Assembly (NCBI GenBank): GCA_021324575.1
Contig: JAJPIW010000097.1
Location: forward strand, 1 to 64,000
Length of the DNA stretch: 64,000 nt
Direction: 5' to 3'
Source of the DNA: Intrasporangiaceae bacterium
GTDB taxonomy: Bacteria; Actinomycetota; Actinomycetes; Actinomycetales; Dermatophilaceae
Positions 25,543-34,666 of the stretch are shown here, one piece after another. Under the pieces are notes generated by a model. That model made no database searches, was not told the origin of the DNA, and saw nothing but the letters and a program-made list of their open reading frames with translations. The number at the start of each line of letters is the position of its first letter. The first letter of the stretch is position 1. A program made the position numbers and the translations under genes.

Positions 25543-28128
25543 TCAGCGGGAGCCGGACATCAGGGCGGCCAGACGGGCCCGGGAGGGGATCTCCAGCTTG
25601 CGGTAGATGTGTGACAGGTGGGCGTCGACGGTCCTCGGTGACACGAACAGCGCCTCGGCGATCTGCCGGTTGGTCAGCCCGGCGGCCACCTGCTCGGCCA
25701 CGGCGAGCTCCGAGCGGGTGAGCGCAGCCACGACGGCTGCCGAGGCCCCAAAGGGATGGTGGCCGTGGCCACCCGCGCCCGCCGAGACGCCGGGCAACGC
25801 GGAGTCCGCGCCAGCCGCCCCGTGGCCACCCGCGCCAGGGCCATCGGCCGAGCCGGCCGCGGCCCAGGTCGCGGTGAGCACTCCGGGCGACGCCTCCCCC
25901 GACATCAGGGCTGCCGCCTGCTCGACCCCGAGCGGGGTGAGCTGCCCGTCGACGACCCAGCCGGACGGTCCGGACCCCAGGCGGGACGGGAGCGCCGGCA
26001 GGTTGTGCCACGAGGCGCCGCCCCACGCCACGGCCCGTCGAGGCGCCCGTAGGACGGCCGCTCCGGCCATGAGGCAGCCGGCCACGGCCTGGTCCAGACC
26101 GCGCGCGATGGCCACGGCCGCCAGACCGTCGAGCGCATCGGCCGCCCGGAGCGGCATCGGACACCGCGCTGCGCGGTCGAGCGCCGACAGGTACGTCGAC
26201 TCCGCCTGCTCGTGGTCCCCCATCGCCATGAGGGCATCGGCGAGGACGAGCCGCGCCTGGATGCCGTCCCGACCGAGCCGGGCGCTGTCGGCGAGGACAA
26301 CGACGTCGGCGGCCTGCCCGGCGCCGCGGGCCGGGTCGCCGGAGCGGGCCACCTGTCGCGCGTCCTGGAGGAGCACGCCGAGCCGCACGGCCCAGGGCAG
26401 CGACTCGCGGTCGACCGGAGAGACAACGGTCCGGTCGTCGACCTGCCGCAGCAGGGTCTCGGCGAGCAGCCCGATCCGGTCCTCGGCGATGGCCTTGCAG
26501 CTCTCGTATGCCGCGCGCCCGGCCGACACCGCCTCGTGGACTCTCCCCTGCTCCACGGCGATCTGGCCGAGCAGCACCTGTGCCGAGAGCGCCATCCAGC
26601 GCTGCTCGGGCGGGACCGCCGTCATGACGCGTTCGGCGATCGCCTCGGCTGCGCCGAAGTCGCCTCGGGAGACGGCGATGTCGACCAGGGTTCGCCGCGC
26701 CTGACGCCGGATGTACGGGTCGGAGGTTCCCAGGGCGATCGCGCGCCGGGCCTCGTCCTCGGCAGCGTCCAGGTCACCCGCGTCCAGGTGCATCTCGGCC
26801 CTGATCGAGGCGTTCCGGGCCCGCTCCATCGCGGGATCGGGTGCGGCGTCCGCGTGCTTCTCGGCGCGGTCGAGCAACCACAGTCCTTCGTAGGTGCCGC
26901 GCACCTCCGAGGCCGCGATGCCCGCCCGCCGGGCCACCTGGGCTCCGATCGTCGACGGGCCGTCCCCGGACGTGAGCACGCCTTCGAGGATCTCCACCGC
27001 CTCCCGGGCGCGCATGGCGGTGTAGAGGGTGGAGAAGATGGCGTTGGCCAGGGCATAGCCACGGTCCCGCGTGGCCGGCGACGCCACGGCGGCCTCGATC
27101 GCCGAGCGCATGACGGGCAGGTCGGCCAGCCAGGGAGCGTCGGAGCCGCCTACGTTGACGTCGGTCGGCACGACCCGCTCGGCCCAGCGCAGCAGCCCGT
27201 CGCGGGCGCGGGCAGCGTCGTCGGTCGAGGCGATGAGGAACGCACCATGGCGCCGGATCGGGGCCAGCATGTCGAACCGCCCGTCCCGCTCGACCTGCAG
27301 CAGGCTCCGGCGGACGAGGTCGTAGGCGAGCGTGGCGGCCGTGGATCGGTCGACCGCATCGGTGATGTCGCCGATGACATCCAGGCCGACGGGCGTCTTC
27401 ATGGCCGAGATCCGGCGGAAGGCGCGTTGCTGGTCCGTCGTCAGGAGCTGGTAGGAGGCGTGCACGGCCTCCGACAGCGAGGCCGTGGGTACGACGTTGG
27501 TCATGCCCACCAGGGCGATCTGGACCGCGACCTGCTCGATGAGCAGGGGGAGGCCGCCGGTGGCGACGAGCAGGCGCCGGACGTCGTCGACCTGCTCGTC
27601 GAGATGGTCGGTCGGGGCACCGGCCGCTGCGAGCCGGGTCCGCAAGAGGTCGTATGCCGGCCCGCTGAGGACACTCCCGCGCGGCGGCAGGGCGAGGGGA
27701 CCGACCCGGACGACCCGTTCCCGGGGGCGACCCGCGACGGTGGTGGCTGTGGTGGCGATCGCCGAGTGCGTCGTCGTCTCGACGATCTCCTGGAAGAGCT
27801 CCCCCATCTCCGAGACGTCGGCGCCGAGCCCGTCGACGACGAGCAGGGTCTCCTGGTCATCGAGGCTGCGGGTCAGCACGGCGCGGGCATGGTCGCCTGG
27901 CGCCGGCTCGACCTCGAGTGCGTCCAGGCAGGCCCGCACGACGGCGTCGGCGCCCTCGAGCTGGTCGGCGTTCACCCAGGCCACGCCCGGGCGGTTGGCG
28001 ACTACATGCCTCGTCAGGAGGGTCTTGCCGCTGCCCGGGGGTCCGACCACCGTGACCCAGCGGGACTCCCCCAGCGCGGCAGCGAGGTCAGCCTGGTCCT
28101 TGGCACGACCGACTGCCGGGGTGAGCAC
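25543..28128 (-). CDS. LuxR-type regulator with an N-terminal AAA/NB-ARC ATPase
   Basis: The 861-residue protein starts with a nucleotide-binding domain (Walker A VVGPPGSGKTLL near residue 28; Walker B TLLVVDGL near 95). A long helical TPR-like central region and a Gly/Ala-rich linker (about 760-795) follow. The C-terminal LuxR/NarL helix-turn-helix reads LTRSELAVAEQVAAGLTNRQ onward, with SPRTVDAHLSHIYRKLEI (about 800-858). This is the LAL/STAND regulator layout: ligand or protein binding gates ATP-dependent oligomerisation and DNA binding. The target is unknown; no pathway genes adjoin it. Confidence 0.9.
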   Translation of the reverse strand: MLTPAVGRAKDQADLAAALGESRWVTVVGPPGSGKTLLTRHVVANRPGVAWVNADQLEGADAVVRACLDALEVEPAPGDHARAVLTRSLDDQETLLVVDGLGADVSEMGELFQEIVETTTHSAIATTATTVAGRPRERVVRVGPLALPPRGSVLSGPAYDLLRTRLAAAGAPTDHLDEQVDDVRRLLVATGGLPLLIEQVAVQIALVGMTNVVPTASLSEAVHASYQLLTTDQQRAFRRISAMKTPVGLDVIGDITDAVDRSTAATLAYDLVRRSLLQVERDGRFDMLAPIRRHGAFLIASTDDAARARDGLLRWAERVVPTDVNVGGSDAPWLADLPVMRSAIEAAVASPATRDRGYALANAIFSTLYTAMRAREAVEILEGVLTSGDGPSTIGAQVARRAGIAASEVRGTYEGLWLLDRAEKHADAAPDPAMERARNASIRAEMHLDAGDLDAAEDEARRAIALGTSDPYIRRQARRTLVDIAVSRGDFGAAEAIAERVMTAVPPEQRWMALSAQVLLGQIAVEQGRVHEAVSAGRAAYESCKAIAEDRIGLLAETLLRQVDDRTVVSPVDRESLPWAVRLGVLLQDARQVARSGDPARGAGQAADVVVLADSARLGRDGIQARLVLADALMAMGDHEQAESTYLSALDRAARCPMPLRAADALDGLAAVAIARGLDQAVAGCLMAGAAVLRAPRRAVAWGGASWHNLPALPSRLGSGPSGWVVDGQLTPLGVEQAAALMSGEASPGVLTATWAAAGSADGPGAGGHGAAGADSALPGVSAGAGGHGHHPFGASAAVVAALTRSELAVAEQVAAGLTNRQIAEALFVSPRTVDAHLSHIYRKLEIPSRARLAALMSGSR

Positions 28129-28441
28129 CCGGTCAGATTACTCAAGGAAAGTCCGATCCGGCCAACGTCGCCAGCGGGTGGACCGGCGCCCCCCGCGCTC
28201 GGGTGTGGCGCGCGGCATACGGCGAATATCGGTAGAAACACCGATGCGGCCCACCCCCATGGACCGGCAGGCTTGGGCACAGGTCGAGCAGAGATGCCGA
28301 CCGAGGTCGGGGCAGGTGGAAGGCACCGTGGAGGGGCGGTGTCGTCCATACGGCCGTCGGATGTCCGGGGCGGCCATCCGTTTTGCCGGCCTCCGGCCGC
28401 GGGATTGGGGCAGTCACCGCGGCCGGGGCCGGCCACAAATG
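28129..28441. other. Intergenic region upstream of the LAL regulator
   Basis: No gene is supported on either strand. A GGCATACG copy lies at about 28214. Promoters for the leftward regulator probably lie near 28130-28230, but no clear -35/-10 pair stands out. Confidence 0.35.
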
Positions 28442-29449
28442 TCAGGCTCGAGGCGGGCCTACCGACCCGCCTTCGGTCGGGATGGCGTGCAGCACCCGCC
28501 GAGGGGACGGCAGGCCGTCGTCGAGGGCATCGAGGGTGGCCGCGACGACTGCGGCGATGAGCTCCTCGAACGGCCAGCGATAACCGGACAGCGGCGGCGT
28601 GAGCAGGGCAGAGACCTCGTTGTCGTCCGAACCCAGGACCGAGACGTCGCCGGGGACATCGAGCCCGAGGTCGCGGGCGGCCGCATAGACCCCGTAGGCC
28701 ATCGAGTCGGAGAGGCAGAAGAAGGCCGTCGGAGGTCGCGCCGCGTCCAACAGGCGCGCCGCGACGGCACGGGCGCCGGCCAGGTCGTGGGGGCTGGTGT
28801 GGAGGGCGAGGTCGAGGCCGAGCTCGTCGGCGACCTCGTGGGCGATCACCTCGACCGGCCGGTCCGGGGTGGACGGGTCGCCCGGCGTGAGCACAGCGAC
28901 CCGACCGTGACCGGCATCGGCGAGCCGCCGGAGCGCGGCCAACACCGCTGACCGGTTGTCGAAGACGATCTCGGCCCGGGCCTCGGCTCCGGGGAGGGCA
29001 TCACCCACGGCCACGACGACGGTCTGCTCGGCCAGGTGGGTCCAGTGCGTGGCGGAGGGGTCGGTCGGCAGCACGATCATCGCGTCGACGCGCTGTCCGA
29101 GCAGCTGTCCGGCGAGCCGCTCCTCGACGATCGGGTCGTTGGAGGAGTCGACGATGAGCGCCAGGCGGTCGGCCGCCAGCAGCTCCCGCCCCAGGGCGGC
29201 GGCGACCTCCTGCTGCCACGGGTCGGCGAGCGAGCGGCATACGACTCCGACCTGACCGGTGCGGCCGGACACGAGGGCGCGAGCGATGGGGTCGACGCGG
29301 TAGCCGAGCCGGTCGGCGGCCTCGCGGACGCGCTGTTGGGTCTCGGCCGGGACCTGCAGGCCACGCAGGGCGTAGGAGACCGCCGCGACCGACAGGTCGA
29401 CCTCGTCGGCGACGTCGCGCAGGGTGACCCGCTTGGCCCCGGTTGGCAC
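28442..29449 (-). CDS. LacI-family transcriptional regulator
   Basis: A 335-residue regulator: an N-terminal helix-turn-helix (TLRDVADEVDLSVAAVSYAL), a hinge, then a periplasmic-binding-protein-like effector domain ending in the usual DNEVSALLTPPLS region. GTG 29449 gives the normal LacI N-terminus and has TAGGGTCAGGG just upstream; the longer frame runs through the promoter. It is divergent from an amidohydrolase/thiol-dioxygenase pair with an operator-like palindrome between, so it is probably the specific regulator of that catabolic block. Confidence 0.9.
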   Translation of the reverse strand: MPTGAKRVTLRDVADEVDLSVAAVSYALRGLQVPAETQQRVREAADRLGYRVDPIARALVSGRTGQVGVVCRSLADPWQQEVAAALGRELLAADRLALIVDSSNDPIVEERLAGQLLGQRVDAMIVLPTDPSATHWTHLAEQTVVVAVGDALPGAEARAEIVFDNRSAVLAALRRLADAGHGRVAVLTPGDPSTPDRPVEVIAHEVADELGLDLALHTSPHDLAGARAVAARLLDAARPPTAFFCLSDSMAYGVYAAARDLGLDVPGDVSVLGSDDNEVSALLTPPLSGYRWPFEELIAAVVAATLDALDDGLPSPRRVLHAIPTEGGSVGPPRA

Positions 29450-29482
29450 GTCCCTGACCCTAACCGGCGGGTGAGACAGACC

Positions 29483-29535
29483 TTGACAACCACTCGGGTC
29501 CGACCTGTACTTAAACGCATCACTGAAACGATTCA
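29483..29535 (+). promoter_or_regulatory. Promoter and LacI-type operator of the amidohydrolase operon
   Basis: TTGACA at 29483 is followed after 17-19 bases by TGTACT or TACTTA. Downstream, TGAAACGATTCA at 29524-29535 is a near-perfect LacI palindrome with central CG (one mismatched position). The preceding AAACGCATCA may be a second half-site. GAGGAGG at 29537 is the ribosome site for ATG 29552. Confidence 0.65.
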
Positions 29536-29551
29536 CTGAGGAGGCAGAGTC

Positions 29552-30448
29552 ATGCAGTGTCGCGCCGTCGACGTGCACCAGCACCTATGGCCCGAGCCCT
29601 TCCTCGACGCCCTCCGTCGGCGCACGACCGCGCCGTACCTCGACGGGTGGACCCTCCACACGACGGGCGAAGCGCCCTTCGCCGTCCGACCCGCCGACCA
29701 CGATCCCGGTCGGCGCGGCAGCCTGGACGCGGCCGTCGGGCGGATCGTGCTTGCCATGTCCTCGCCGCTCGGCGTGGAGGAACTCCCCGCCGACGAGGCG
29801 GCGCCGCTCCTTCAGGCCTGGCACGACGGCATACGAGACCTCGGCGGCCCGTATGCCGGGTGGGCGGCCCTGGCCACCGCCGAACCGGATCTCGCCGGAC
29901 TGGCCATGCTGCTCGCCGACCCGGCCATCGTCGGGCTCCAGGTCCCCGCGACGGCCCTCGCCACCCCCACGCACCTCGAGCGGCTGGCCCCCGCGCTGGC
30001 CGTCGCCGAGACTGCCGGGCGGCCGGTGTTGGTCCACCCCGGGCCTGTGCGGCCGGCGTGCGGCACCCCTGCGTGGTGGCCCGCGGTCGTCGACTACGTG
30101 AGCCAGCTGCACGCCGCGTGGTGGGCATGGTTCGCCGCCGGGCGGTCGCTGCTTCCCGACCTGCGGATCTGCTTCGTCGCCGGTGCCGGGCTCGCCCCGG
30201 CCCATCACGAGCGGCTCCGCGAGCGCGGCGGCGGGCCGTTCGTGCTCGACCCGGGCGTCTTCGTCGACACCTCCTCCTACGGCCGACAGGGCGTCGACGC
30301 CCTCATCCGGGCCCTGGGGATCGACGCCGTCGTCCTCGGGACCGATCGACCGTATGCCGCGCCGACCGACCTCGGTCAGGGCGCCGCCGCCCGACACGCC
30401 ATCACCCACGCCAACCCGAACCGCCTGCTCCGCGGAGCCGCCGCATGA
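29552..30448 (+). CDS. Amidohydrolase-2-family metal-dependent hydrolase
   Basis: A 298-residue TIM-barrel protein. It has the N-terminal metal motif DVHQHLWP (HxH at residues 9 and 11), a mid-barrel histidine in VLVHPGP, and the catalytic aspartate in LGTDRPY near 267. The strand that normally carries a second histidine reads CFVAGAGL here, so that ligand may be lost or supplied by the following HH pair. Relatives hydrolyse or decarboxylate cyclic amides, lactones and acids; the substrate is unknown. The stop overlaps the next gene's start (ATGA), so the product is coupled to a cysteine-dioxygenase-like protein. Confidence 0.82.
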   Translation: MQCRAVDVHQHLWPEPFLDALRRRTTAPYLDGWTLHTTGEAPFAVRPADHDPGRRGSLDAAVGRIVLAMSSPLGVEELPADEAAPLLQAWHDGIRDLGGPYAGWAALATAEPDLAGLAMLLADPAIVGLQVPATALATPTHLERLAPALAVAETAGRPVLVHPGPVRPACGTPAWWPAVVDYVSQLHAAWWAWFAAGRSLLPDLRICFVAGAGLAPAHHERLRERGGGPFVLDPGVFVDTSSYGRQGVDALIRALGIDAVVLGTDRPYAAPTDLGQGAAARHAITHANPNRLLRGAAA

Positions 30449-31062
30449 CCACCCTGGCCGCCGAACCGAGCAGCGCGAGCACCCCGACCGACATACGACG
30501 CGCGACCGACGACGTCCCGGCACGCGCCCCGGAAGGGTTCGGCGACGCGCTCCGGGGCTCCTTCGCCGGCTTCGAGACGCTCCCGCAGCGGGACCTGGAC
30601 ACGGCCGAGCTGCGTGCCCTGGCCGCCTCGGTCGCCGCCGACCCGGCACGGTGGGAGGAGCACGTTGCGTTCGCGGACGAGGAGCGCCACTACGTCTCGC
30701 TGCACCGCGACGCCCATGTCGACGTGTGGCTGCTGTGCTGGACCCCGGCCAACGACACCGGCTGGCACGACCATGACATCTCCAGCGGAGCGGTCGCTGT
30801 CGTCCGCGGGACGCTCACCGAGCACAACCTCGCGGTGGGCCGGCCGAGCCTGTCCACCGACGTCGGCGCCGGGCAGGTGTACTCCTTCGGCCCCGACCAC
30901 ATCCACCGGCTCGTGGGCAAGGAGGCCGCGTCGGTCTCGGTCCACGCCTACTCACCGCCGCTGTGGCGGATGGGCCAGTACTCGCTCGGTTCGACGGGCA
31001 TCCTGCGCCGGGTCTCGGTGTCCTACGCCGACGAGCTGCGCCCGCTCGACGACGCGTTCTGA
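30445..31062 (+). CDS. Cysteine-dioxygenase-like thiol dioxygenase (cupin)
   Basis: The 205-residue cupin has the mononuclear-iron three-histidine set of thiol dioxygenases: WHDHD (H108, H110) and HIHRL (H154). It also has the Ser-His-Tyr relay SVHAYSPP (S165, H167, Y169), spaced as in cysteine dioxygenase. It would oxidise a small thiol to a sulfinate. Substrate specificity (cysteine, 3-mercaptopropionate or another thiol) cannot be read from sequence. It is the second gene of the LacI-controlled pair, and its last 40 bases overlap the convergent lyase gene. A paralogue is encoded at 61206-61772. Confidence 0.88.
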   Translation: MTTLAAEPSSASTPTDIRRATDDVPARAPEGFGDALRGSFAGFETLPQRDLDTAELRALAASVAADPARWEEHVAFADEERHYVSLHRDAHVDVWLLCWTPANDTGWHDHDISSGAVAVVRGTLTEHNLAVGRPSLSTDVGAGQVYSFGPDHIHRLVGKEAASVSVHAYSPPLWRMGQYSLGSTGILRRVSVSYADELRPLDDAF

Positions 31063-32549
31063 CCCACCAGCTCCGGCAGCCGACCGACCAGCAGGGCGAC
31101 CGCAGCCAGGTCGTCGGTGAGGTTCCGGTCCGCACGGTCGTCGAGCTGCGGGACCGCCTGCGCGACCGCGGCCAGCACCGGAGCCAGGGCAGCCGGCACC
31201 ATGGCCGCCGACCCGAGCGCCCGGGCCGCGGTCAGCAGCTCGCCGGCGAGCACGGCCCGGAGTGGCTCCACCGAGGCGAGGGCCCGCGTCGCGGACTGGG
31301 CGGCGAAGCTCGCGCCCTCCTCGAGCCCGCGGGACAGGGTCACGCTCTGCAGACCGGTGGGTGCCGCCCCCGCCACGAGGTCGCCGAGGGCTGCGGCCAC
31401 AACGTACTCCACGATCATCGTTCCCGAGACGCCCGGGGTGCCGTCGCCGAGGAATGGCTCGTCCCCGGAGATGGTCGGCTCGTTGAGCAGCGCCGCACGA
31501 CCGACGGAGAGGTGGGCAGCCTGGGCCGTCGCGGAGCGGAGCGCGTCGAGGGACTGCCCGAGGTGGGGCGCGAAGAAGCCGCCGTGGTGTGCCACCCCCA
31601 GGTCCGGGGACAGGGCCGGGTTCTCGCTCGCCGCGGAGGACATCGCCAGGACAACGGACTCGGCTCGGTCGAGGGCGTCGAGCCAGGCGCCGCCGACCTG
31701 GGGCAGGGTGCGCAGCGGGTAAGGGTCCTGGATGCGTGCGGGCTGCACCGGCTCGGGTGAGGCGGTCAGCGCACGCAGCGCCCGGCATACGGTCGATGTT
31801 CCGGGGAACGGGGTGACCGACTCGATGACGGGAGCGAAGGCCTCCGGGTTGCCGCGGACCGCTACGAAGGTGAGGGACGCGGTGACGAGCGATGCCTCCG
31901 CGAGCCGCCGCAGTCCGGCGAGGGCGAGCGCAGCGTCACCGAGGCTCGCCGCGTTGCTCGACATGAAGGTGAGCGCATCGCCGGCGCCGAAGGTGACCTT
32001 GACGGGAACCGTTGTCGTGCAGCCGATCTCACCCATCAGCGCGAGCGCTGTCGTCCCGAGGGCAGAGAGGTCGCCGGTGCCGATGCCGACCCACTCCCGG
32101 ATCGGGGGGAGTGCGTCGGCGGCGACCAGCTCGGCGAGCGCGGCGACGATCTCGGGCGCGATGCCGTTGCCGCCGGCGGCGAGCTGGTTGAGCCGGACGG
32201 CCAGCATCGCGCGGACCCGAGGCGCGTCGCGCAGCGGCCCCGCACTCGTGGCGTGCGAGCGGAGGAGCCGCAGCGCCTGGGCTCCGGGGTCGCTGACGGC
32301 GACGCTGCGGTTGGCTCCGACACCGGTCGAGCGGCCATAGATCGGCCGGGTCTGCGCGACCCGGTCGGCGTAGGCCGCGGAGCGGGCGACCGCCGCCAGG
32401 ACACCCTCCCCGAGACGCGGTACGGCGGCTCGGTGGGCGATCCGCTCGAGGTCGTGCAGAGCCAGCCGTCCTCCGTCGAGCACGACGTCCGGGAGGTGGC
32501 CCGGGCGCACGCCCGGGGGCTCAGTCGGTGGCGCGGTCGGCGGGGTCAC
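31023..32549 (-). CDS. HAL/PAL-family aromatic amino-acid lyase homologue with altered MIO motif
   Basis: A 508-residue protein with the family's size and landmarks: the tyrosine loop YGRSTGVG near 71, the lyase helix NQLAAGGNG, and QDPYPLR (canonical QDxYSxR). Family members eliminate ammonia (or trimethylamine in ergothionase) from histidine-like substrates using an MIO group formed from Ala-Ser-Gly. Here the tripeptide in VGIGTGD is Gly157-Thr158-Gly159, so ordinary MIO formation is doubtful and activity may differ or be lost. GTG 32549 has AAGGAG five bases upstream. It is divergent from an osmolyte ABC operon and overlaps the thiol-dioxygenase gene convergently. Confidence 0.85.
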   Translation of the reverse strand: MTPPTAPPTEPPGVRPGHLPDVVLDGGRLALHDLERIAHRAAVPRLGEGVLAAVARSAAYADRVAQTRPIYGRSTGVGANRSVAVSDPGAQALRLLRSHATSAGPLRDAPRVRAMLAVRLNQLAAGGNGIAPEIVAALAELVAADALPPIREWVGIGTGDLSALGTTALALMGEIGCTTTVPVKVTFGAGDALTFMSSNAASLGDAALALAGLRRLAEASLVTASLTFVAVRGNPEAFAPVIESVTPFPGTSTVCRALRALTASPEPVQPARIQDPYPLRTLPQVGGAWLDALDRAESVVLAMSSAASENPALSPDLGVAHHGGFFAPHLGQSLDALRSATAQAAHLSVGRAALLNEPTISGDEPFLGDGTPGVSGTMIVEYVVAAALGDLVAGAAPTGLQSVTLSRGLEEGASFAAQSATRALASVEPLRAVLAGELLTAARALGSAAMVPAALAPVLAAVAQAVPQLDDRADRNLTDDLAAVALLVGRLPELVGQNASSSGRSSSA

Positions 32550-32732
32550 GGGGTCTCCTTGCGGACACGATGTCGGCGTGGCGGGAATAAGGCTCGCGGA
32601 ACCGGGAATTGCACCGGCTGTACCGGCCCCGGCGACGGGTGCGGTTCGATCCCGCGAGATGTCAGCGGCACGTCATAGGGTCGAAACCACTCCGGCTGCG
32701 ATGCTAGCGACGAGCCGGTTGAGCACGAGCGG

Positions 32733-32827
32733 TTGACATCTCGAACAATCCGTTTTGATTATCCAAACCTGACGTTATAGTTCCACCTCTGCGGTTCCTC
32801 AATCTGCGCGGTTCCTCAACGGAAAGG
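32733..32827 (+). promoter_or_regulatory. opuC promoter region with 12-bp direct repeats
   Basis: TTGACA at 32733 is followed after 18 bases by TGATTA; a TATAGT hexamer lies at about 32776. GCGGTTCCTCAA then occurs twice, at 32791-32802 and 32808-32819, 17 bp apart, just before the GGAAAGG ribosome site of the ATPase gene. The repeat may bind a regulator or be a leader duplication. The region also serves the divergent lyase gene. Confidence 0.55.
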
Positions 32828-32834
32828 TTGGCCC

Positions 32835-33953
32835 GTGATCCGCTTCGACAACGTCACGAAGAGGTACCCCGACGGCACGGTGGCCGTCGACGGCCTCACG
32901 CTCGAGGCACCCACCGGGCAGATCACGGTGTTCGTCGGGCCTTCCGGCTGCGGCAAGACGACGAGCCTGCGCATGATCAACCGGATGATCGAGCCCACCT
33001 CGGGTCGGATCTCCATCTTCGGCGAGAACGCCGCCGCCCTGCCCGCGCACGAGCTGCGCCGCAAGATCGGCTACGTCATCCAGCACGCCGGCCTCTTCCC
33101 GCACCGCACCATCATCGACAACGTCGCGACCGTCCCCTACCTCCTCGGTCAGGACAAGAAGCAGGCGCGCGCCCGGGCCGCCGAGCTGCTCGAGCGGGTC
33201 GGCCTGCCCAACCATTTCGCCAACCGCTACCCCGGCCAGCTCTCCGGCGGCCAGCAGCAACGCGTCGGAGTCGCCCGCGCCCTCGCCGCCGACCCGCCGG
33301 TCATGCTCATGGACGAGCCGTTCAGCGCTGTCGACCCGGTCGTCCGCGAGCAGCTCCAGGACCAGTTCCTCCAGCTCCAGGCCGACCTCGGCAAGACCAT
33401 CGTCTTCGTCACCCACGACATCGACGAGGCGATCAAGCTCGGCGACCAGATCGCCGTCATGGCCGTCGGCGGGCACCTCGCCCAGCTGGCCTCGCCCATC
33501 GAGCTGCTCGCCCGCCCCGTCAACGCCTTCGTGGCAGGTTTCGTGGGGCGCGACCGTGGCTACCGCGCGCTCGGGTTCGCCGAGGGCGAGGTCCTGCCGA
33601 GCCACGGCGAGCCCACGGTCACCGTCGGCGAGAAGATCCCCCGGGGCGACCCGGCATACGGCGACTGGCTGCTCGTCGTCGACGACGCCGATGCCCCCCA
33701 GGGCTGGCTGCACCTCACCGACCCGCCGCGGACGGCCGATGACGTCGCCGACCAGGAGTCGCTCTATCGCGGAGGAACCCTTGCGGTGCAAGGAGGTTCG
33801 CTTCGCGCGGCGCTCGATGCCTGCCTGTCCTCCCCCTCCGGGCGCGGTGTCGTCGTCGACGAGACCGGTCGCCTGCAGGGCACGGTCAAGCTCGACGAAG
33901 TCACCCGGATCATCCAGGCCCGTGGCCTCGATCCCGAGGGCGCCCGCTCATGA
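32835..33953 (+). CDS. Osmolyte/betaine ABC transporter ATP-binding protein (OpuCA/ProV-like)
   Basis: The 372-residue ATPase has Walker [11 protein letters not shown], signature [15 protein letters not shown], Walker [14 protein letters not shown] and THDIDEA. A C-terminal CBS-like region (about 255-370) is partly degenerate. The Q-loop context [12 protein letters not shown] is typical of the quaternary-amine (glycine betaine/choline/carnitine) family. GTG 32835 has GGAAAGG at seven bases. It is the first gene of a four-gene operon; the next gene starts four bases inside its end (ATGA). Confidence 0.93.
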   Translation: MIRFDNVTKRYPDGTVAVDGLTLEAPTGQITVFVGPSGCGKTTSLRMINRMIEPTSGRISIFGENAAALPAHELRRKIGYVIQHAGLFPHRTIIDNVATVPYLLGQDKKQARARAAELLERVGLPNHFANRYPGQLSGGQQQRVGVARALAADPPVMLMDEPFSAVDPVVREQLQDQFLQLQADLGKTIVFVTHDIDEAIKLGDQIAVMAVGGHLAQLASPIELLARPVNAFVAGFVGRDRGYRALGFAEGEVLPSHGEPTVTVGEKIPRGDPAYGDWLLVVDDADAPQGWLHLTDPPRTADDVADQESLYRGGTLAVQGGSLRAALDACLSSPSGRGVVVDETGRLQGTVKLDEVTRIIQARGLDPEGARS

Positions 33954-34666
33954 CCGGCGCGATCGTCCCGTATGCCGCGGACGGGGCGGCCAGTTCCTCA
34001 CCGTGGGCCTTCTTCAGCTACTTTCTCGACCACTTCTCCCAGGACGTGGGCTGGCTGTGGGCGCACACCTGGCTGTCGGTCGTGCCAGTCGCGGTTGGAC
34101 TGCTGTTCGCCCTGCCACTGGGCTGGCTCGCTCGGCGCTACAAGATCGTCTACCCGTCGATGATGACGGTGACCGGGCTGCTCTACACGATCCCGTCGAT
34201 CGCCCTCTTCGTCCTCATCCCGCCGATTCTCGGTCTGGACTCGCTCAACCCGATCCAGGTGCCGATCGCCCTCACCGTCTACTCGCTTGCCCTCCTCGTC
34301 CGGGTGGTCGCCGACGGGCTCGGCTCGGTGTCCGAGGACACTCTCCAGGCGGCCACGGCCATCGGGTTCACCCGGTTGCAGCGGTTCTTCCGGGTCGAGC
34401 TGCCCATCGCCGTACCGGTCATCACGGCCGGCCTCCGGGTCGCAGTCGTCGCCAACGTCAGCATCGTCGCGGTCGCCGGCACGATCGGCTTCGCCAACCT
34501 CGGTTCGCTCTTCGACCAGGGCTACCACCTGTCGACCGGCACGCCCTACTACCCGCCGATCGTCCTCGGCATCCTGCTTTGCGTCCTCCTGGCCCTGGTC
34601 CTCGACCTGGCCCTCCTCGGCCTCGACCGAGCGCTCACGCCGTGGCGGAAGGCGGCCCGGTCATGA
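33950..34666 (+). CDS. Osmolyte ABC transporter permease 1 (OpuCB/ProW-like)
   Basis: A 238-residue permease with about six helices and a BPD_transp_1 domain. The EAA-type loop reads ATAIGFTRLQRFFRVELPIA, followed by VPVITAGLRVAVV. Segments YTIPSIALFVLIPPILGL and IALTVYSLALLVR match the ProW/OpuCB family. It overlaps the ATPase and the second permease by four bases on each side, so translation is coupled throughout. Confidence 0.93.
   Translation: MTGAIVPYAADGAASSSPWAFFSYFLDHFSQDVGWLWAHTWLSVVPVAVGLLFALPLGWLARRYKIVYPSMMTVTGLLYTIPSIALFVLIPPILGLDSLNPIQVPIALTVYSLALLVRVVADGLGSVSEDTLQAATAIGFTRLQRFFRVELPIAVPVITAGLRVAVVANVSIVAVAGTIGFANLGSLFDQGYHLSTGTPYYPPIVLGILLCVLLALVLDLALLGLDRALTPWRKAARS

Noticed and set aside
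26212-28560. 782-codon frame opposite the LuxR-type regulator
   Set aside because: A mirror frame of the regulator gene; Arg/Gly/Asp-rich and without any motif.
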